A DNA stretch of 40,500 bases from Deltaproteobacteria bacterium (GCA_016930795.1 JAFGFY010000113.1:1-40500), one strand, 5' to 3'. Counted from the stretch's first letter, positions 26,461 to 36,204 are shown. Made by a program: numbers and translations. The notes: generated from the sequence alone by a model not told the origin.

Positions 26461-27537
26461 ATGTATGTGGTCATTATGGCAGGAGGGTCTGGAACCCGGT
26501 TCTGGCCGGTCAGCCGCAGAGATACCCCCAAACAGTTCCTGAATATCAGCGGCAAAGAACCCATGGTGGTGGAGACTTGCAATCGGCTGAGACCGCTGGC
26601 ATCCGAGAAGGAGATGATCCTGGTACTTGGACGAGAACACCTCGAAAAGGCCAATAACCTCTTTGAAAATCAAGATGTCCACCTCGTTGCAGAACCGGTG
26701 GGACGAAATACTGCCCCATGTATAGGTCTTGGAGCGATCTATGCCCGGCACTTGGGTTGCTCCGAAGCCGTAGCATTCCTCCCCGCAGACCATTTTATAG
26801 GGAACCCTTCGGCCTTCGTACGGGACTTGGGTCATGCGGGGGAAATAGCCCAATCAGGAGGTATCGTCACCCTGGGTATCATACCCACGCGACCTGAAAT
26901 AGGGTATGGCTACATCCAATGCTCCAAGGACCATCCTGCTTTCACGGAACCAACGGCCTACAAGGTCTCCGCCTTTGTGGAAAAACCTGATCTGAAGCGG
27001 GCGCAAGCGTATCTCTCAAGTGGTGAACACTTCTGGAACGCGGGCATCTTTGTGGCCACACCGGATACCATCATGAAGGAAATCCATCATGGTCTCCCTG
27101 ATCTGTATGAGGCACTGAAGCACCTTGAACAGGTCTTGGGAACAGATGCCTTTGAGGCAGAAATCAAGGACATTTATCCCACCCTGGAGTCTATCTCATT
27201 CGACTACGGCATCATGGAGAAAACGACCTGTCCCGTCTTCGTCCTTCCGTGCGAGTGTGGATGGAGCGACGTCGGATCATGGGCGTCCCTGTATGAAGTC
27301 AAGGAGCAGGCACGTGATTCGCGCCAAAACCTCATAGAAGGAGAACCGCTTCTCATCGACTGTGAAAAGAGCTTTGTTGCGAGCCGCGGTGACCGCCTGG
27401 TGGCCTGTCTGGGTCTCAACAATTGCCTTGTAGTGGATACCCCTGATGCACTTCTGATTGCAGACCTAGAGAAATCAGAAGAGATACGAAAAATCGTCGC
27501 ACAGTTGAAGAAAACCCAAAAAGAGGAGTATCTATGA
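26461..27537 (+). CDS. manC: mannose-1-phosphate guanylyltransferase
   Basis: This enzyme makes GDP-mannose from GTP and mannose-1-phosphate for surface polysaccharide. The nucleotidyltransferase signature MAGGSGTRFWPVSRRDTPKQF starts at residue 7 (shown here at 20-odd residues in the form GGSGTRFWPVSR and KQF), followed by EPVGRNTAPC, FLPADHFI and FVEKPD. At 358 residues it holds only the transferase domain and its beta-helix tail; the C-terminal type II phosphomannose isomerase cupin of long ManC/AlgA proteins is absent, so isomerisation must come from another gene. AAAGGAG lies 7 nt before the ATG. The stop overlaps the next start by 4 bases (ATGA), so it is coupled to manB. Confidence 0.94.
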   Translation: MYVVIMAGGSGTRFWPVSRRDTPKQFLNISGKEPMVVETCNRLRPLASEKEMILVLGREHLEKANNLFENQDVHLVAEPVGRNTAPCIGLGAIYARHLGCSEAVAFLPADHFIGNPSAFVRDLGHAGEIAQSGGIVTLGIIPTRPEIGYGYIQCSKDHPAFTEPTAYKVSAFVEKPDLKRAQAYLSSGEHFWNAGIFVATPDTIMKEIHHGLPDLYEALKHLEQVLGTDAFEAEIKDIYPTLESISFDYGIMEKTTCPVFVLPCECGWSDVGSWASLYEVKEQARDSRQNLIEGEPLLIDCEKSFVASRGDRLVACLGLNNCLVVDTPDALLIADLEKSEEIRKIVAQLKKTQKEEYL

Positions 27538-28889
27538 ATCCGCACATCTTTAGAGAGTATGATATTCGAGGGAGAGTCCCTGATGAACTGAATCAAGAAA
27601 CAGTCTATGAGTTGGGATTGGCATTCGGGACATACTACTACAACAACGGAGCAAAGAGGATCGCCCTTGGCAGAGATTGCCGGCTCAGTTCTTCCGACCT
27701 GCGGGATTCATTATGGGCCGGTCTTGCAAACTCAGGCATGCATGTCTTGGATGTGGGGATGGTCCCGACACCCCTTCTCTATTTCTCCTTGTATTACCTT
27801 GAAGTCGATGGAGGTATTCAAATCACGGGTAGTCACAATCCCCCCGAATATAATGGGTTTAAAGTCGGGATAGGAAAGACCACGATCTATGGAAAGGAAA
27901 TTCAGAAGATCAGGGAAATCGGAGACTCACAGACATTCCATAAAGGAACGGGGAGCGTGGAGGACGTTGATGTCACGGCTCCCTATCTCGAATACCTGCA
28001 AAACCATATCCACCCTGGAGATCTCCCCGTCAAAGTCGTGGTTGACGCAGGTAACGGGATGGGAGGGATCGTGGGGCCAAAGGCATTTTCCGCAATGGGC
28101 GTGGAGGTTGAAGAACTCTTTTGTGAGCCCGACGGTCGATTTCCCAACCATCACCCCGACCCGACTATTCCTGAAAACCTGAAGGACCTGACCCATCGTG
28201 TCACTGAAGGCGCCTTTGATTTGGGGATTGCTTTTGATGGCGATGCCGACAGAATCGGTGTCGTAGATCATGAAGGAAGTATCGTGTGGGGCGACCATTT
28301 GATGATCATATTCGGGCGAGATTTGTTAGAGCGCAATCCCGGGGCCAAAATCATTGGTGAGGTAAAGTGCTCTCAAGTCCTCTTTGATGATATTAAAAGA
28401 CACGGCGGCATACCGATTATGTGGAAGGTGGGACATTCCTTAATAAAGGGAAAAATGAAAGAGGAAGGAGCCCTTCTTGCCGGAGAGATGAGTGGGCACC
28501 TCTTCTTTGCAGAGCGCTATTTCGGTTACGATGACGCCATCTATGCCGGAGCCCGGCTCCTGGAAATCCTCACGAAGACAGGGAAAAGTGTCAAAGAACT
28601 CCTATCCGGTATCCCAAAAATGGTGAGTACTCCGGAGATTCGACTGGAATGCCCTGATGAAAAGAAATTTCAGATCGTGGCGGAACTCGCGGCAGATTTT
28701 AAGGAAGGTCATCAAGTCATTGACGTTGATGGGGCCCGGGTTCTTTTTGATGGTGGATGGGGTTTGGTCAGGGCGTCCAATACACAACCTGTCCTGGTAT
28801 TTCGTTTTGAGGCTCAGGATAAAGAGCGTCTTGAAAAGATAAAAGAGATCTTTATGGAGAAATTTGAGAAAAAGATGGCGGAGGCTTAA
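27534..28889 (+). CDS. manB: phosphomannomutase / phosphoglucomutase
   Basis: This cytoplasmic mutase converts mannose-6-phosphate to mannose-1-phosphate, and often the glucose equivalents, feeding the ManC step. The 451-residue protein has the four-domain alpha-D-phosphohexomutase plan: IFREYDIRGRVPDEL at the N-terminus, the phospho-serine loop TGSHNPPEYNG with S100, the metal loop DGDADRIG, the sugar loop GEMSGHLFF, and the phosphate-binding tail RASNTQPVLVFRFEA. Its ATG overlaps the manC stop in an ATGA, so the two are translated together. The gene could equally be named algC if it is bifunctional; sequence alone does not decide. Confidence 0.94.
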   Translation: MNPHIFREYDIRGRVPDELNQETVYELGLAFGTYYYNNGAKRIALGRDCRLSSSDLRDSLWAGLANSGMHVLDVGMVPTPLLYFSLYYLEVDGGIQITGSHNPPEYNGFKVGIGKTTIYGKEIQKIREIGDSQTFHKGTGSVEDVDVTAPYLEYLQNHIHPGDLPVKVVVDAGNGMGGIVGPKAFSAMGVEVEELFCEPDGRFPNHHPDPTIPENLKDLTHRVTEGAFDLGIAFDGDADRIGVVDHEGSIVWGDHLMIIFGRDLLERNPGAKIIGEVKCSQVLFDDIKRHGGIPIMWKVGHSLIKGKMKEEGALLAGEMSGHLFFAERYFGYDDAIYAGARLLEILTKTGKSVKELLSGIPKMVSTPEIRLECPDEKKFQIVAELAADFKEGHQVIDVDGARVLFDGGWGLVRASNTQPVLVFRFEAQDKERLEKIKEIFMEKFEKKMAEA

Positions 28890-28909
28890 CCAAATAGAGG
28901 AACAGATGT

Positions 28910-29536
28910 ATGCCTAAGAGAATACTGGTCCTGGCAACCCGAAATCCGGGGAAGATCTCAGAATTCAAGGAACTCCTTTCCTCTTTTTCAGTTGAGATAA
29001 AGAGTCTTCAAGATTTCGGCCCCATCCCTCCTGTAAAGGAAGATGGAGACACCTTTGAAGAAAATGCCTATAAAAAGGCCCATACTACAGCAAAAATCCT
29101 CGGCTTTCCCGTCCTGGCAGATGATTCCGGCCTGGAGGTTCAAGCCCTGGGTGGTCTGCCTGGGGTCCGGTCCGCCCGTTACGCCGGAGAAAAGGCCACG
29201 GATAGAGATAATAACCTGAAGTTACTGGAGGCCATGAAAGGGGTTGTCGACAGAAGAGCCTCATTTAGATGTGTCATCTGCATTGCTGTTCCAAGAGGTC
29301 CAGCCCTCACGTATGAGGAGGCATGTCATGGAGAAATTATCCATGAAATGGAAGGCGACCGTGGTTTTGGATACGATCCGATCTTCTACTATCCTCCTTT
29401 GAAAAAGACCTTCGCGCAGATGACAGTTGAGGAAAAAAATCGGGTCAGCCACCGGGGAAAGGCTGCGGCCCAACTCCGGGACGAATTTGACAAGGTTCTC
29501 CTATGGCTGGAGCAGAGGCTCTCTGAAGAGGTTTAA
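28910..29536 (+). CDS. rdgB: XTP/dITP diphosphatase (RdgB/HAM1 family)
   Basis: A house-cleaning enzyme that hydrolyses dITP, XTP and ITP to monophosphates, keeping deaminated purines out of DNA and RNA. The 208-residue protein has the family motifs LATRNPGKISEFKELL (substrate binding at the N-terminus), ADDSGLEVQALGG (metal and catalytic Asp pair), GVRSARYAGE, the phrase GDRGFGYDPIFYYP, and VSHRGKAAAQL near the end. It starts 20 bases after the manB stop and ends 24 bases before cutA, so it probably belongs to the same transcript, although the functions are unrelated. Confidence 0.95.
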   Translation: MPKRILVLATRNPGKISEFKELLSSFSVEIKSLQDFGPIPPVKEDGDTFEENAYKKAHTTAKILGFPVLADDSGLEVQALGGLPGVRSARYAGEKATDRDNNLKLLEAMKGVVDRRASFRCVICIAVPRGPALTYEEACHGEIIHEMEGDRGFGYDPIFYYPPLKKTFAQMTVEEKNRVSHRGKAAAQLRDEFDKVLLWLEQRLSEEV

Positions 29537-29560
29537 AGACAAGGAGGCAAACAGGATACC

Positions 29561-29887
29561 ATGACTGAATTCATCCAAATTTATACCACCACAGAGAACA
29601 AAGATGATGCCAGGATGATTGCCCAGAGGGTCGTCGGAAAAAGACTGGCAGCCTGCGCGCAGGTCGTGGGACCGATCTTCAGCACTTATTGGTGGGAGGG
29701 GGCGATTGAAGAGGCGGAAGAGTGGTTATGTATCATAAAAAGCAGAAAAGATTTGTTTGATAAACTGGAAGAGGCGATCCTGGGCATCCACCCTTATGAT
29801 GTGCCGGAGATTATCGCGGTCTCCATTATTACAGGGAGCCAGAAATATCTCCAGTGGCTAAACAAGGAGGTCGGCACAAATCAATGA
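29561..29887 (+). CDS. cutA: divalent-cation tolerance protein CutA
   Basis: A small trimeric ferredoxin-like protein of 108 residues, widespread but poorly understood; it has been linked to copper tolerance in E. coli. Family phrases are IYTTTENKDDARMIAQRVV, LAACAQVVGPIFSTYWWEG, EEWLCIIKSR and HPYDVPEIIAVSI. The length matches the short form without a signal peptide. An AAGGAGG-like site (ACAAGGAGGC) lies about 12 nt before the ATG. It is the last gene of the secA-to-cutA direction and converges on mog with about 300 bases between. Confidence 0.95.
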   Translation: MTEFIQIYTTTENKDDARMIAQRVVGKRLAACAQVVGPIFSTYWWEGAIEEAEEWLCIIKSRKDLFDKLEEAILGIHPYDVPEIIAVSIITGSQKYLQWLNKEVGTNQ

Positions 29888-30186
29888 TAGGTAATCCGTA
29901 ACCGTCTTGATTTCTCAAAGTCTGATCCAATGGGGGCTCGGGGATCTCTTGGAGGAGGCGAACTTGATTCAGTGGGTCTTTGATCTGCATATCGCCTAAG
30001 CCTGGCGGGCGGGTTACTATCAATGGAATACACCAGATCTACAAACTCTCGGACTGCCAAAAAACGACCCCCCGCCCGTCTTGTTGGCACCGAATACCGC
30101 ACTAGCTGAAAATGCTTTCGCCTCCTAAAAGAGATTGCTGCGGCCCCATTGAAGTCCACGCTCAGAATGTTGAATGGCTACAATGT
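29888..30186. other. intergenic stretch between convergent cutA and mog
   Basis: There is no recognised gene. A minus-strand frame runs from an in-frame stop near 30178 to 29885 and contains protein-like text (REFVDLVYSIDSNPP), but I cannot match it to any family. GGGCGGG and CCCGCCC words near 30005 and 30070 could pair. No T-run terminator was seen. Confidence 0.35.
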
Positions 30187-30687
30187 TCAATGCCTTCCAC
30201 AATCAGATGTATCCCCCCCCAGCTTTGAGAGGGCGTGTCTCAAGGCAGGCAAGACCACGGAGAGGTTTTCCTTAACCCCTGCGGGACTCCCGGGAAGATT
30301 GATGATCAGGCAAGATCCCCGCACCCCTACCATGGCCCGGGATATCATACCATGAGGGGTGATCTTCAGACTCTCAGCCCTCATGGCCTCGGCCATGCCC
30401 GGGACTTGATAGTCAATGACCTGTTCCATGGCCTGAGGCGTCACATCATTCGGACTAAGCCCGGTCCCCCCCGAGGTCAGGATAAGGGTAAGCCCTGAAT
30501 GGTCCGCCCATTCCATTAGCGTGTCAGCGATCCTTGCACGATCATCAGGGACGACTTCTCTTTTGAGGACCGAGAACCCTTCCCCTTCCAGCATACGGGT
30601 GGCAATATCCCCACTCTCATCGCTTCTCTTGCCCTGGGAGCCCATGGTGCTGATAGTCAAAACACCCGCGCGTGTTTCGTTTTCCAT
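30187..30687 (-). CDS. mog: molybdopterin adenylyltransferase (MogA/MoaB family)
   Basis: This enzyme activates molybdopterin with ATP before molybdate or tungstate is inserted, in cofactor synthesis. The 166-residue protein carries the family signatures GVLTISTMGSQG, LILTSGGTGLSPNDVTPQA, and IINLPGSPAGVKENL. MoaB-like proteins of some bacteria share these, so the exact paralogue is not certain. Its ATG lies 10 bases after the stop of the EF-G-2 gene on the same strand, so it is probably expressed with that gene. An unusual partner, since translation and molybdenum cofactor are unrelated. The C-terminal 40 residues follow the family normally. Confidence 0.92.
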   Translation of the reverse strand: MENETRAGVLTISTMGSQGKRSDESGDIATRMLEGEGFSVLKREVVPDDRARIADTLMEWADHSGLTLILTSGGTGLSPNDVTPQAMEQVIDYQVPGMAEAMRAESLKITPHGMISRAMVGVRGSCLIINLPGSPAGVKENLSVVLPALRHALSKLGGDTSDCGRH

Positions 30688-30697
30688 TCAATCCCTG

Positions 30698-32776
30698 CTA
30701 TTCCGTTTTTTTGGCCTGAGCAACAATCTTTTCCGTCAACTGGGCCGGCACCTCTTCATAATGGGAACGTTCCATTCGAAAAGTCCCGCGGCCTCCTGAG
30801 ATAGCGTTCAGATCAATCGCGTACTGAAGGACCTCTGACATGGGAACCTGCGCTTTGATCACCTGAGACCTCCCTTGGCTATCCATGCCCAATACTCTGC
30901 CCCGTCGACTGTTCAGGTCACCCATCACGTCTCCCATGGATTCCTCAGGAACCGTAATCTCCATCTTCATCACCGGTTCAAGGAGGACGGAAGTCGTCTC
31001 TTGCATGGCCTTCTTGAGGCACATGATAGCCGCTATCTTGAAAGCCATTTCCGAAGAATCCACATCGTGTGATTTGCCGTCATAGAAACGGACCTTTAAA
31101 TCCACCACAGGGTAACCCGCCAGAACACCGCTCTGGATGGCCTCGTTCAGCCCCTTTTCCACGGCCGGAACAAAGTTACGAGGAACGTTCATGCCGACAA
31201 GGGCCTCTTCAAACTCAAAGCCCGCACCCCTCTCCAGAGGCGATAAGTCAAAATGGACTTCGGCAAACTGCCCGCGTCCTCCTGACTGTTTCTTATGGCG
31301 GTAAACGACGCCGTTTACGGGTTTCTTGATCGTTTCCTGATAGGGGACCTTCACGGGCTTCAGATTAACCTCAACCCCGAATTTTCGTTTTAGTTTTTCA
31401 CAGGTGGCCTCCAGATGAATCTGCCCGGTCCCGGAAAGAATGATTTCGGATGTGGTCTGATCCCGCTCCAGCCTCAAAGTGAGGTCTTCTTCAAGCAACT
31501 TGGCGAGAGAACTGAAGACCTTATCCTCGCTCCCCTTGACTTTGGCCTCAGCCGCATAGGAGAGAACCGGGGGAAGGGGTACAGCAGACTTGTAAATGAT
31601 CGGGGCACTTTCCAGACATAACGTATCCCCTGTCTTGGTCTCCTTTAACTTGGGGATGGCAAGGATATCCCCTGGAATTCCTATCTCCACATTCTCCTGT
31701 TTCTTGCCTTCCAGGATATAGATTTGCCCAAATTTTTCCTTGATCTTTTGATTGGCATTATAGACCGTTGAATCGGCTTTCAGGGTTCCGGACAGGACCC
31801 TTAGTAGGCTCAGTTTGCCGGCAAAGGGGTCTGCCACTGTCTTGAAAACAAGGGAAGAAAAGGGAGAATCTTCCGTCGGCATCCTTTTGATGGATCCTTC
31901 CCCAGCCGCGCCAATGACCTCGAAGGCCCCGCGCTCAACAGGGGAAGGAAACGCCTGAGCAATGAGGTCCATCAACTGAGGGACACCCACATTTAGCGTG
32001 GCTGAGCCGCAGAGGATGGGAACCAGATGTCCGGACTTGACGGCATGGGTAAATGTCTCCTCTATCTGCTGAGCCGAGAGTTCCTCACCTTCCAGATACT
32101 TTTCCATCAATTCGTCATTGGCTTCCACAATATTCTCTATCATCTTTTCTCGCCACTCATCCGCCGAGGCCTTCATATCTTCCGGGATCTCCGAGTTTTG
32201 GAATTTCCCACTGCCATCCTTGGTATAGACATAGGCCTTCATCTTGATGAGATCCACCAAGCCCTCGAACTTGTCCTCAGATCCAATGGGGAGGAATACC
32301 GGCGAAGCCTTTGCTTCAAGGGTCTTGTCAATTCCTTCCATCACCCCAAAAAAATCGGCCCTCTCCCTATCCATCTTATTAATAAAGATTGCTCTTGGAA
32401 GGCCTTGTTCATCTGCAAAGTTCCATACCTTTTCTGTCCCGACTTTGACTCCTGCCGTGGCATCAATCACAACGACCAGACCATCCGCAGCCTGGAGAGA
32501 GAGCCGTGTATCTGAGAGAAAATTGTCATCCCCAGGAGTATCAATCAGATTAAAATAGCATTTCTTCCACTCGCAATGATGGATAGACGTGCTGATGGTA
32601 ATCCTTCTCTTTATTTCCTCCGGTTCAAAATCCAGGTGAGACGTTCCTTCATCCACACTGCCAAGCCTGGTTGTCCCTTTTCCGTTTAGAAGGATGGCCT
32701 CACCGAGGGACGTTTTGCCGGAACCCACATGGGCCACTAAAGCTACATTTCTTATTTGTTCACTCTTTCTGTTCAT
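30698..32776 (-). CDS. fusA: elongation factor G-like GTPase, EF-G-2 type
   Basis: A 692-residue translational GTPase with the five-domain EF-G plan. The P-loop reads AHVGSGKT (15-22) rather than the AHIDAGKT of canonical EF-G, DTPG is at 79-82 and NKMD at 133-136. Domain III-IV text includes GTGQIHLEATCEKLKRKFG, VPYQETIKKPVNG, KKQSGGRGQFAEVHFDL and FVPAVEKGLNEA; domain V has DVMGDLNSRRGRVLGMDSQG. These features match, from memory, Thermus EF-G-2 (TTHA1498-like) proteins, so it is probably a second EF-G, with the main copy elsewhere. Its exact job is uncertain; relatives may act in translocation or ribosome recycling. AAAGGAA lies upstream of the ATG. It leads mog by 10 bases. Confidence 0.9.
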   Translation of the reverse strand: MNRKSEQIRNVALVAHVGSGKTSLGEAILLNGKGTTRLGSVDEGTSHLDFEPEEIKRRITISTSIHHCEWKKCYFNLIDTPGDDNFLSDTRLSLQAADGLVVVIDATAGVKVGTEKVWNFADEQGLPRAIFINKMDRERADFFGVMEGIDKTLEAKASPVFLPIGSEDKFEGLVDLIKMKAYVYTKDGSGKFQNSEIPEDMKASADEWREKMIENIVEANDELMEKYLEGEELSAQQIEETFTHAVKSGHLVPILCGSATLNVGVPQLMDLIAQAFPSPVERGAFEVIGAAGEGSIKRMPTEDSPFSSLVFKTVADPFAGKLSLLRVLSGTLKADSTVYNANQKIKEKFGQIYILEGKKQENVEIGIPGDILAIPKLKETKTGDTLCLESAPIIYKSAVPLPPVLSYAAEAKVKGSEDKVFSSLAKLLEEDLTLRLERDQTTSEIILSGTGQIHLEATCEKLKRKFGVEVNLKPVKVPYQETIKKPVNGVVYRHKKQSGGRGQFAEVHFDLSPLERGAGFEFEEALVGMNVPRNFVPAVEKGLNEAIQSGVLAGYPVVDLKVRFYDGKSHDVDSSEMAFKIAAIMCLKKAMQETTSVLLEPVMKMEITVPEESMGDVMGDLNSRRGRVLGMDSQGRSQVIKAQVPMSEVLQYAIDLNAISGGRGTFRMERSHYEEVPAQLTEKIVAQAKKTE

Positions 32777-33097
32777 ATCAAATTCCTTTCAGGAGTCATT
32801 TGCCCACATCTGAATCCAACATGGCCAAAAAGGATTTCATGAGAAATCCCATGATAAAGCAGTAAGTGGTTGGCATCCGAGTTGAATGAGATCAATTATA
32901 AGCATTGGATCTGGTTTCAGGTAAAAGGATGCGCCCAAAAATAGCCTATGGGGGTAAAAAGGAGAGAATCCCCAAGCCGTTAGAAATACATCAACAATGA
33001 AAACAAAGTCAAGCCCTGAAGGCAAATCTCCTTTTTTTGATTGCCAAATATTCGAAATATGTTATTGTATTTGTTTTTTTATAGTAAGCTTGTTCTT
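32777..33097. other. divergent intergenic region, fusA / xerC
   Basis: No gene or RNA is recognised. The right end is AT-rich (33030-33090) and carries TATAGT at 33080-33085, a good -10, but no -35 at proper spacing; TTGATT with TGTTAT further left is an alternative. The region should hold both promoters. Confidence 0.4.
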
Positions 33098-34030
33098 ATG
33101 AAGAAAGTCCGGTTTTTCGATTTCATAGACTCCTTTATTGATGATCTGATATCTCTGAAAGGCTACTCTGATCATACCGCCAAGAGTTATCGGATCGACC
33201 TGGAACAATTCTCGAGTTTTTTGTTTGAAAAACAGGATTTATCCGGAAAAGGGGAGAGCGCTCCAGAGTTGGAGTCCATTGATTTCCTCGTCATTAGGGA
33301 ATACTTGGGCAGGCTGTATGGCCGCTATAGTCGAACGTCCATAGCCCGCAAACTCTCGACGATTCGATCCTTTTTCTATTTCCTTGAACGAAAAGGTCTG
33401 TTCAAGGGCAATCCTGCGGCCGACATCTCCACGCCGAAACAGGAAAAGTATATTCCCAACCATCTTCCCGTGGACGAGATGTTTAGACTCCTGGACGGAC
33501 CGGACAAGGAAAAACCCCTTGGACTAAGGGATTTGGCGATATTGGAGACGCTCTATTCCTGTGGCATCCGCGTCAGCGAACTCTCAGGTCTCAATGTGTC
33601 AAGTATTGATTTTGAGCAACGCCTGGTCAGGGTGGTGGGAAAAGGGAACAAGGAAAGGATTGTTCCCATTGGAAAAAAGGCCTTGCAAGCCGTTAATGAA
33701 TACATTGAGAAGACCGGCTCTTTGAGAAAAAAGAGCGGAAAGCATTTTGAAAACACACCCCTTTTTTTGAACTCGAGAGGGGGGCGTCTCACTGCTCGTA
33801 GTATTGAAAGGATGGTCTCGAAGTATGCAAAGAGGAGCAGTCTTATGACAGAGGTCACTCCCCATTCCTTGAGGCATACTTTTGCCACCCATCTCCTAGA
33901 TGGCGGAGCAGACTTGAGATCGGTTCAGGAACTCTTGGGGCACGCAAGCCTCTCCACCACCCAGAAATACACTCATGTCAGCCTTGAACGGCTCATGCAG
34001 GTCTATGACAAGGCCCATCCCAGGAGCTGA
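33098..34030 (+). CDS. xerC: tyrosine recombinase XerC-like
   Basis: A site-specific recombinase resolving chromosome dimers at a dif site. The 310-residue protein has an N-terminal SAM-like domain (about 1-95; YSDHTAKSYRIDLEQF, TSIARKLSTIRSFFYFLE) and a catalytic domain with R158 in GIRVSEL, H256 and R259 in HSLRHTFATH, H282 in LGHASLSTT and the nucleophile Y291 in QKYTHV. ATG 33098 was chosen over the upstream TTG 33041 because family homology begins there, although no strong ribosome site is seen. The order xerC-hslV-hslU matches the codV-codW-codX arrangement known in Firmicutes and many other bacteria, which supports this assignment over a phage integrase. Confidence 0.93.
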   Translation: MKKVRFFDFIDSFIDDLISLKGYSDHTAKSYRIDLEQFSSFLFEKQDLSGKGESAPELESIDFLVIREYLGRLYGRYSRTSIARKLSTIRSFFYFLERKGLFKGNPAADISTPKQEKYIPNHLPVDEMFRLLDGPDKEKPLGLRDLAILETLYSCGIRVSELSGLNVSSIDFEQRLVRVVGKGNKERIVPIGKKALQAVNEYIEKTGSLRKKSGKHFENTPLFLNSRGGRLTARSIERMVSKYAKRSSLMTEVTPHSLRHTFATHLLDGGADLRSVQELLGHASLSTTQKYTHVSLERLMQVYDKAHPRS

Positions 34031-34203
34031 CGGGATTCAGTACTTGATGACTAACACCCGATTCCCCTGACTTAGCAAATCCATTTGCTCTTTCAGGCTG
34101 TTTCAGGTTCATGTACGGAAGACAAATGTTTTCTAGTAACTTCTTGGCCATCAACAACACGAGGAGTAAGGTGTAGCCCTTAAAAAAAGAAAGAGATTAT
34201 CGC

Positions 34204-34770
34204 ATGCATTCACATCAGAACATTAAGGCCACAACCATTCTTGCGGTCCGAAAAGGCGGAAGGACTGTCATGGCCGCAGACGGCCAGGTGAGTCTGGGCG
34301 AAACAATCATGAAACACAAGGCCAACAAGTTGAGATTTATGTACCAGGATCGGGTCCTGATCGGATTTGCCGGAGCCGCGGCAGACGCCTTTAACCTGTT
34401 CGAAAAACTGGAATCAAAACTGGAGAAATTCAATGGGAACTTGACCCGTGCGGCCGTAGAGCTTGCCAAGGACTGGCGAACGGACAAAATCTTGAGGAAA
34501 TTGGAGGCCCTGCTCCTTGCCTCGGACGCTGAGCATACATTTATCATTTCAGGCACCGGGGATGTCATCGGGCCTGACGAACCCGTGGCCGCCATCGGCT
34601 CAGGTGGACCCTATGCCCTTTCAGCCGCTCGCGCCTTGGTGGAGCATTCTGATCTTGATGCCCCCACAATAGCGCTGGAAGCCATGAAGATTGCCGCCTC
34701 AATCTGTCTCTACACCAATGAGCAAATCATGATCCAAGAGATCGAAAAACAGCATGACCCAGAAGAATAG
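34204..34770 (+). CDS. hslV: ATP-dependent protease subunit HslV
   Basis: The proteolytic core of the HslUV protease, a double hexamer with an N-terminal Thr nucleophile. The 188-residue protein has [19 protein letters not shown] starting at T10, so the mature chain should begin after a nine-residue leader (MHSHQNIKA); E. coli HslV has only the initiator Met there. Other family text includes [28 protein letters not shown] and [15 protein letters not shown]. The weak ribosome site GAAAGAGAT lies about 8 nt before the ATG. It is followed 24 bases later by hslU, its ATPase partner, and preceded by xerC. Confidence 0.97.
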   Translation: MHSHQNIKATTILAVRKGGRTVMAADGQVSLGETIMKHKANKLRFMYQDRVLIGFAGAAADAFNLFEKLESKLEKFNGNLTRAAVELAKDWRTDKILRKLEALLLASDAEHTFIISGTGDVIGPDEPVAAIGSGGPYALSAARALVEHSDLDAPTIALEAMKIAASICLYTNEQIMIQEIEKQHDPEE

Positions 34771-34794
34771 GGACTTATAACGAGGTGATCAAGG

Positions 34795-36204
34795 ATGACA
34801 TCACGCCGAAAAGGGAATAATCATTTTATGAAGATCCTGACGCCCAGAGAGATTGTGTCTGAGCTTGACAAGTATATCATCGGGCAAGCACATGCGAAGC
34901 GTTCCGTAGCCATTGCTTTAAGAAACAGGTGGCGCAGACAACAAGTCCCCCCGGATCTCCGAGACGAAATCGCCCCTAAAAACATCATCATGATGGGGCC
35001 CACCGGTGTTGGAAAAACTGAAATAGCCCGACGCCTGGCCCGGCTTGCGGAATCGCCTTTTCTCAAAGTGGAGGCCACAAAGTTCACGGAGGTGGGGTAT
35101 GTGGGCCGAGACGTAGAGTCTATGATTCGAGATCTCACAGAACTCGCTGTGAGTATGGCAAAAAAGAAAGAACAAGAGAATGTGAAAGTGAAGGCCCATG
35201 AACTAGCCGAGGAAAGACTCCTGGACATCCTTCTCCCTAAAAGAAGAGAGGATTCTCGCGAAGAAGAAGGGGGAAGTGAAAAAGAAAAGGTACTCGAAGT
35301 GGTGAAGGCGGAAAAACCTGAAAGTAAGTCAACCCGTGAAAAATTGAGACGGTTATTGAGGGACGGAAAACTGAATGCCCGCAACGTGGAAATAGAGACC
35401 ACCAATCAAAACATACCTATGGTGGAGGTCTTTTCTAACACAGGAATGGAGGAAATCGAATTCAACATCAGAGAGGTTTTCGGGAATGTCTTCCCTTCGA
35501 AGAAAAAAAGGAGGCTGGTTAAGATCCCGGAAGCATTGGAAATCCTTTTTCAAGAGGAATCCCAGCGTCTTATTGACATGGATAGCGTGATCGACGAGGC
35601 CGTCCGAATGACAGAACAAAATGGCATCATATTTCTTGATGAGCTGGATAAGATCGCCGGCAACGAATCCAGACATGGTCCGGATGTATCTCGAGAGGGC
35701 GTACAAAGAGATCTTCTCCCCATTGTGGAGGGCTCCACGGTTACAACCAAATACGGCATGGTGAAGACAGATCATATTCTTTTTATTGCAGCCGGGGCCT
35801 TTAATGCCAGCAAGCCTTCGGACCTCTTACCGGAGCTCCAGGGAAGATTTCCTATCAGGGTGGAGCTCGATTCTCTGACTCAAGAGGATTTTCTTCGTAT
35901 CCTGTCAGAACCCAAAAATGCCCTGATCACCCAATATAAGGCGCTCCTTGAAACAGAGGGTATTGATCTGCAATTCGAAAAATCAGCCATCGAAGAGATT
36001 GCTTCCATGGCCAGCAAGGTCAATGAACGCATGGAAAACATAGGCGCACGCCGTCTGCACACGGTAATGGAGAAACTCTTGGATGAGATATCCTTTGACG
36101 CTCCGGATATGTCGACAGAAAAAGTGATTATTGACAAGAAGTATGTACTGAAAAAATTGACAGATATTCTTGAAGATGAAAATCTGAGTAGATATATCCT
36201 GTAA
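34795..36204 (+). CDS. hslU: ATP-dependent protease ATPase subunit HslU
   Basis: An AAA+ unfoldase that feeds proteins to HslV. The 469-residue protein has the N-terminal phrase [17 protein letters not shown], Walker A GPTGVGKT at 68-75, the pore loop [19 protein letters not shown], Walker [12 protein letters not shown], and [16 protein letters not shown]. The I domain (about 115-230) is highly charged (Glu/Lys-rich). It ends with ENLSRYIL, the conserved tail that docks into HslV. Start ATG 34795 was preferred over ATG 34828 because GAGGTGA lies about 7 nt before it; the extra 11 residues are not conserved, so the shorter start remains possible. It is followed by argB after 36 bases. Confidence 0.97.
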   Translation: MTSRRKGNNHFMKILTPREIVSELDKYIIGQAHAKRSVAIALRNRWRRQQVPPDLRDEIAPKNIIMMGPTGVGKTEIARRLARLAESPFLKVEATKFTEVGYVGRDVESMIRDLTELAVSMAKKKEQENVKVKAHELAEERLLDILLPKRREDSREEEGGSEKEKVLEVVKAEKPESKSTREKLRRLLRDGKLNARNVEIETTNQNIPMVEVFSNTGMEEIEFNIREVFGNVFPSKKKRRLVKIPEALEILFQEESQRLIDMDSVIDEAVRMTEQNGIIFLDELDKIAGNESRHGPDVSREGVQRDLLPIVEGSTVTTKYGMVKTDHILFIAAGAFNASKPSDLLPELQGRFPIRVELDSLTQEDFLRILSEPKNALITQYKALLETEGIDLQFEKSAIEEIASMASKVNERMENIGARRLHTVMEKLLDEISFDAPDMSTEKVIIDKKYVLKKLTDILEDENLSRYIL

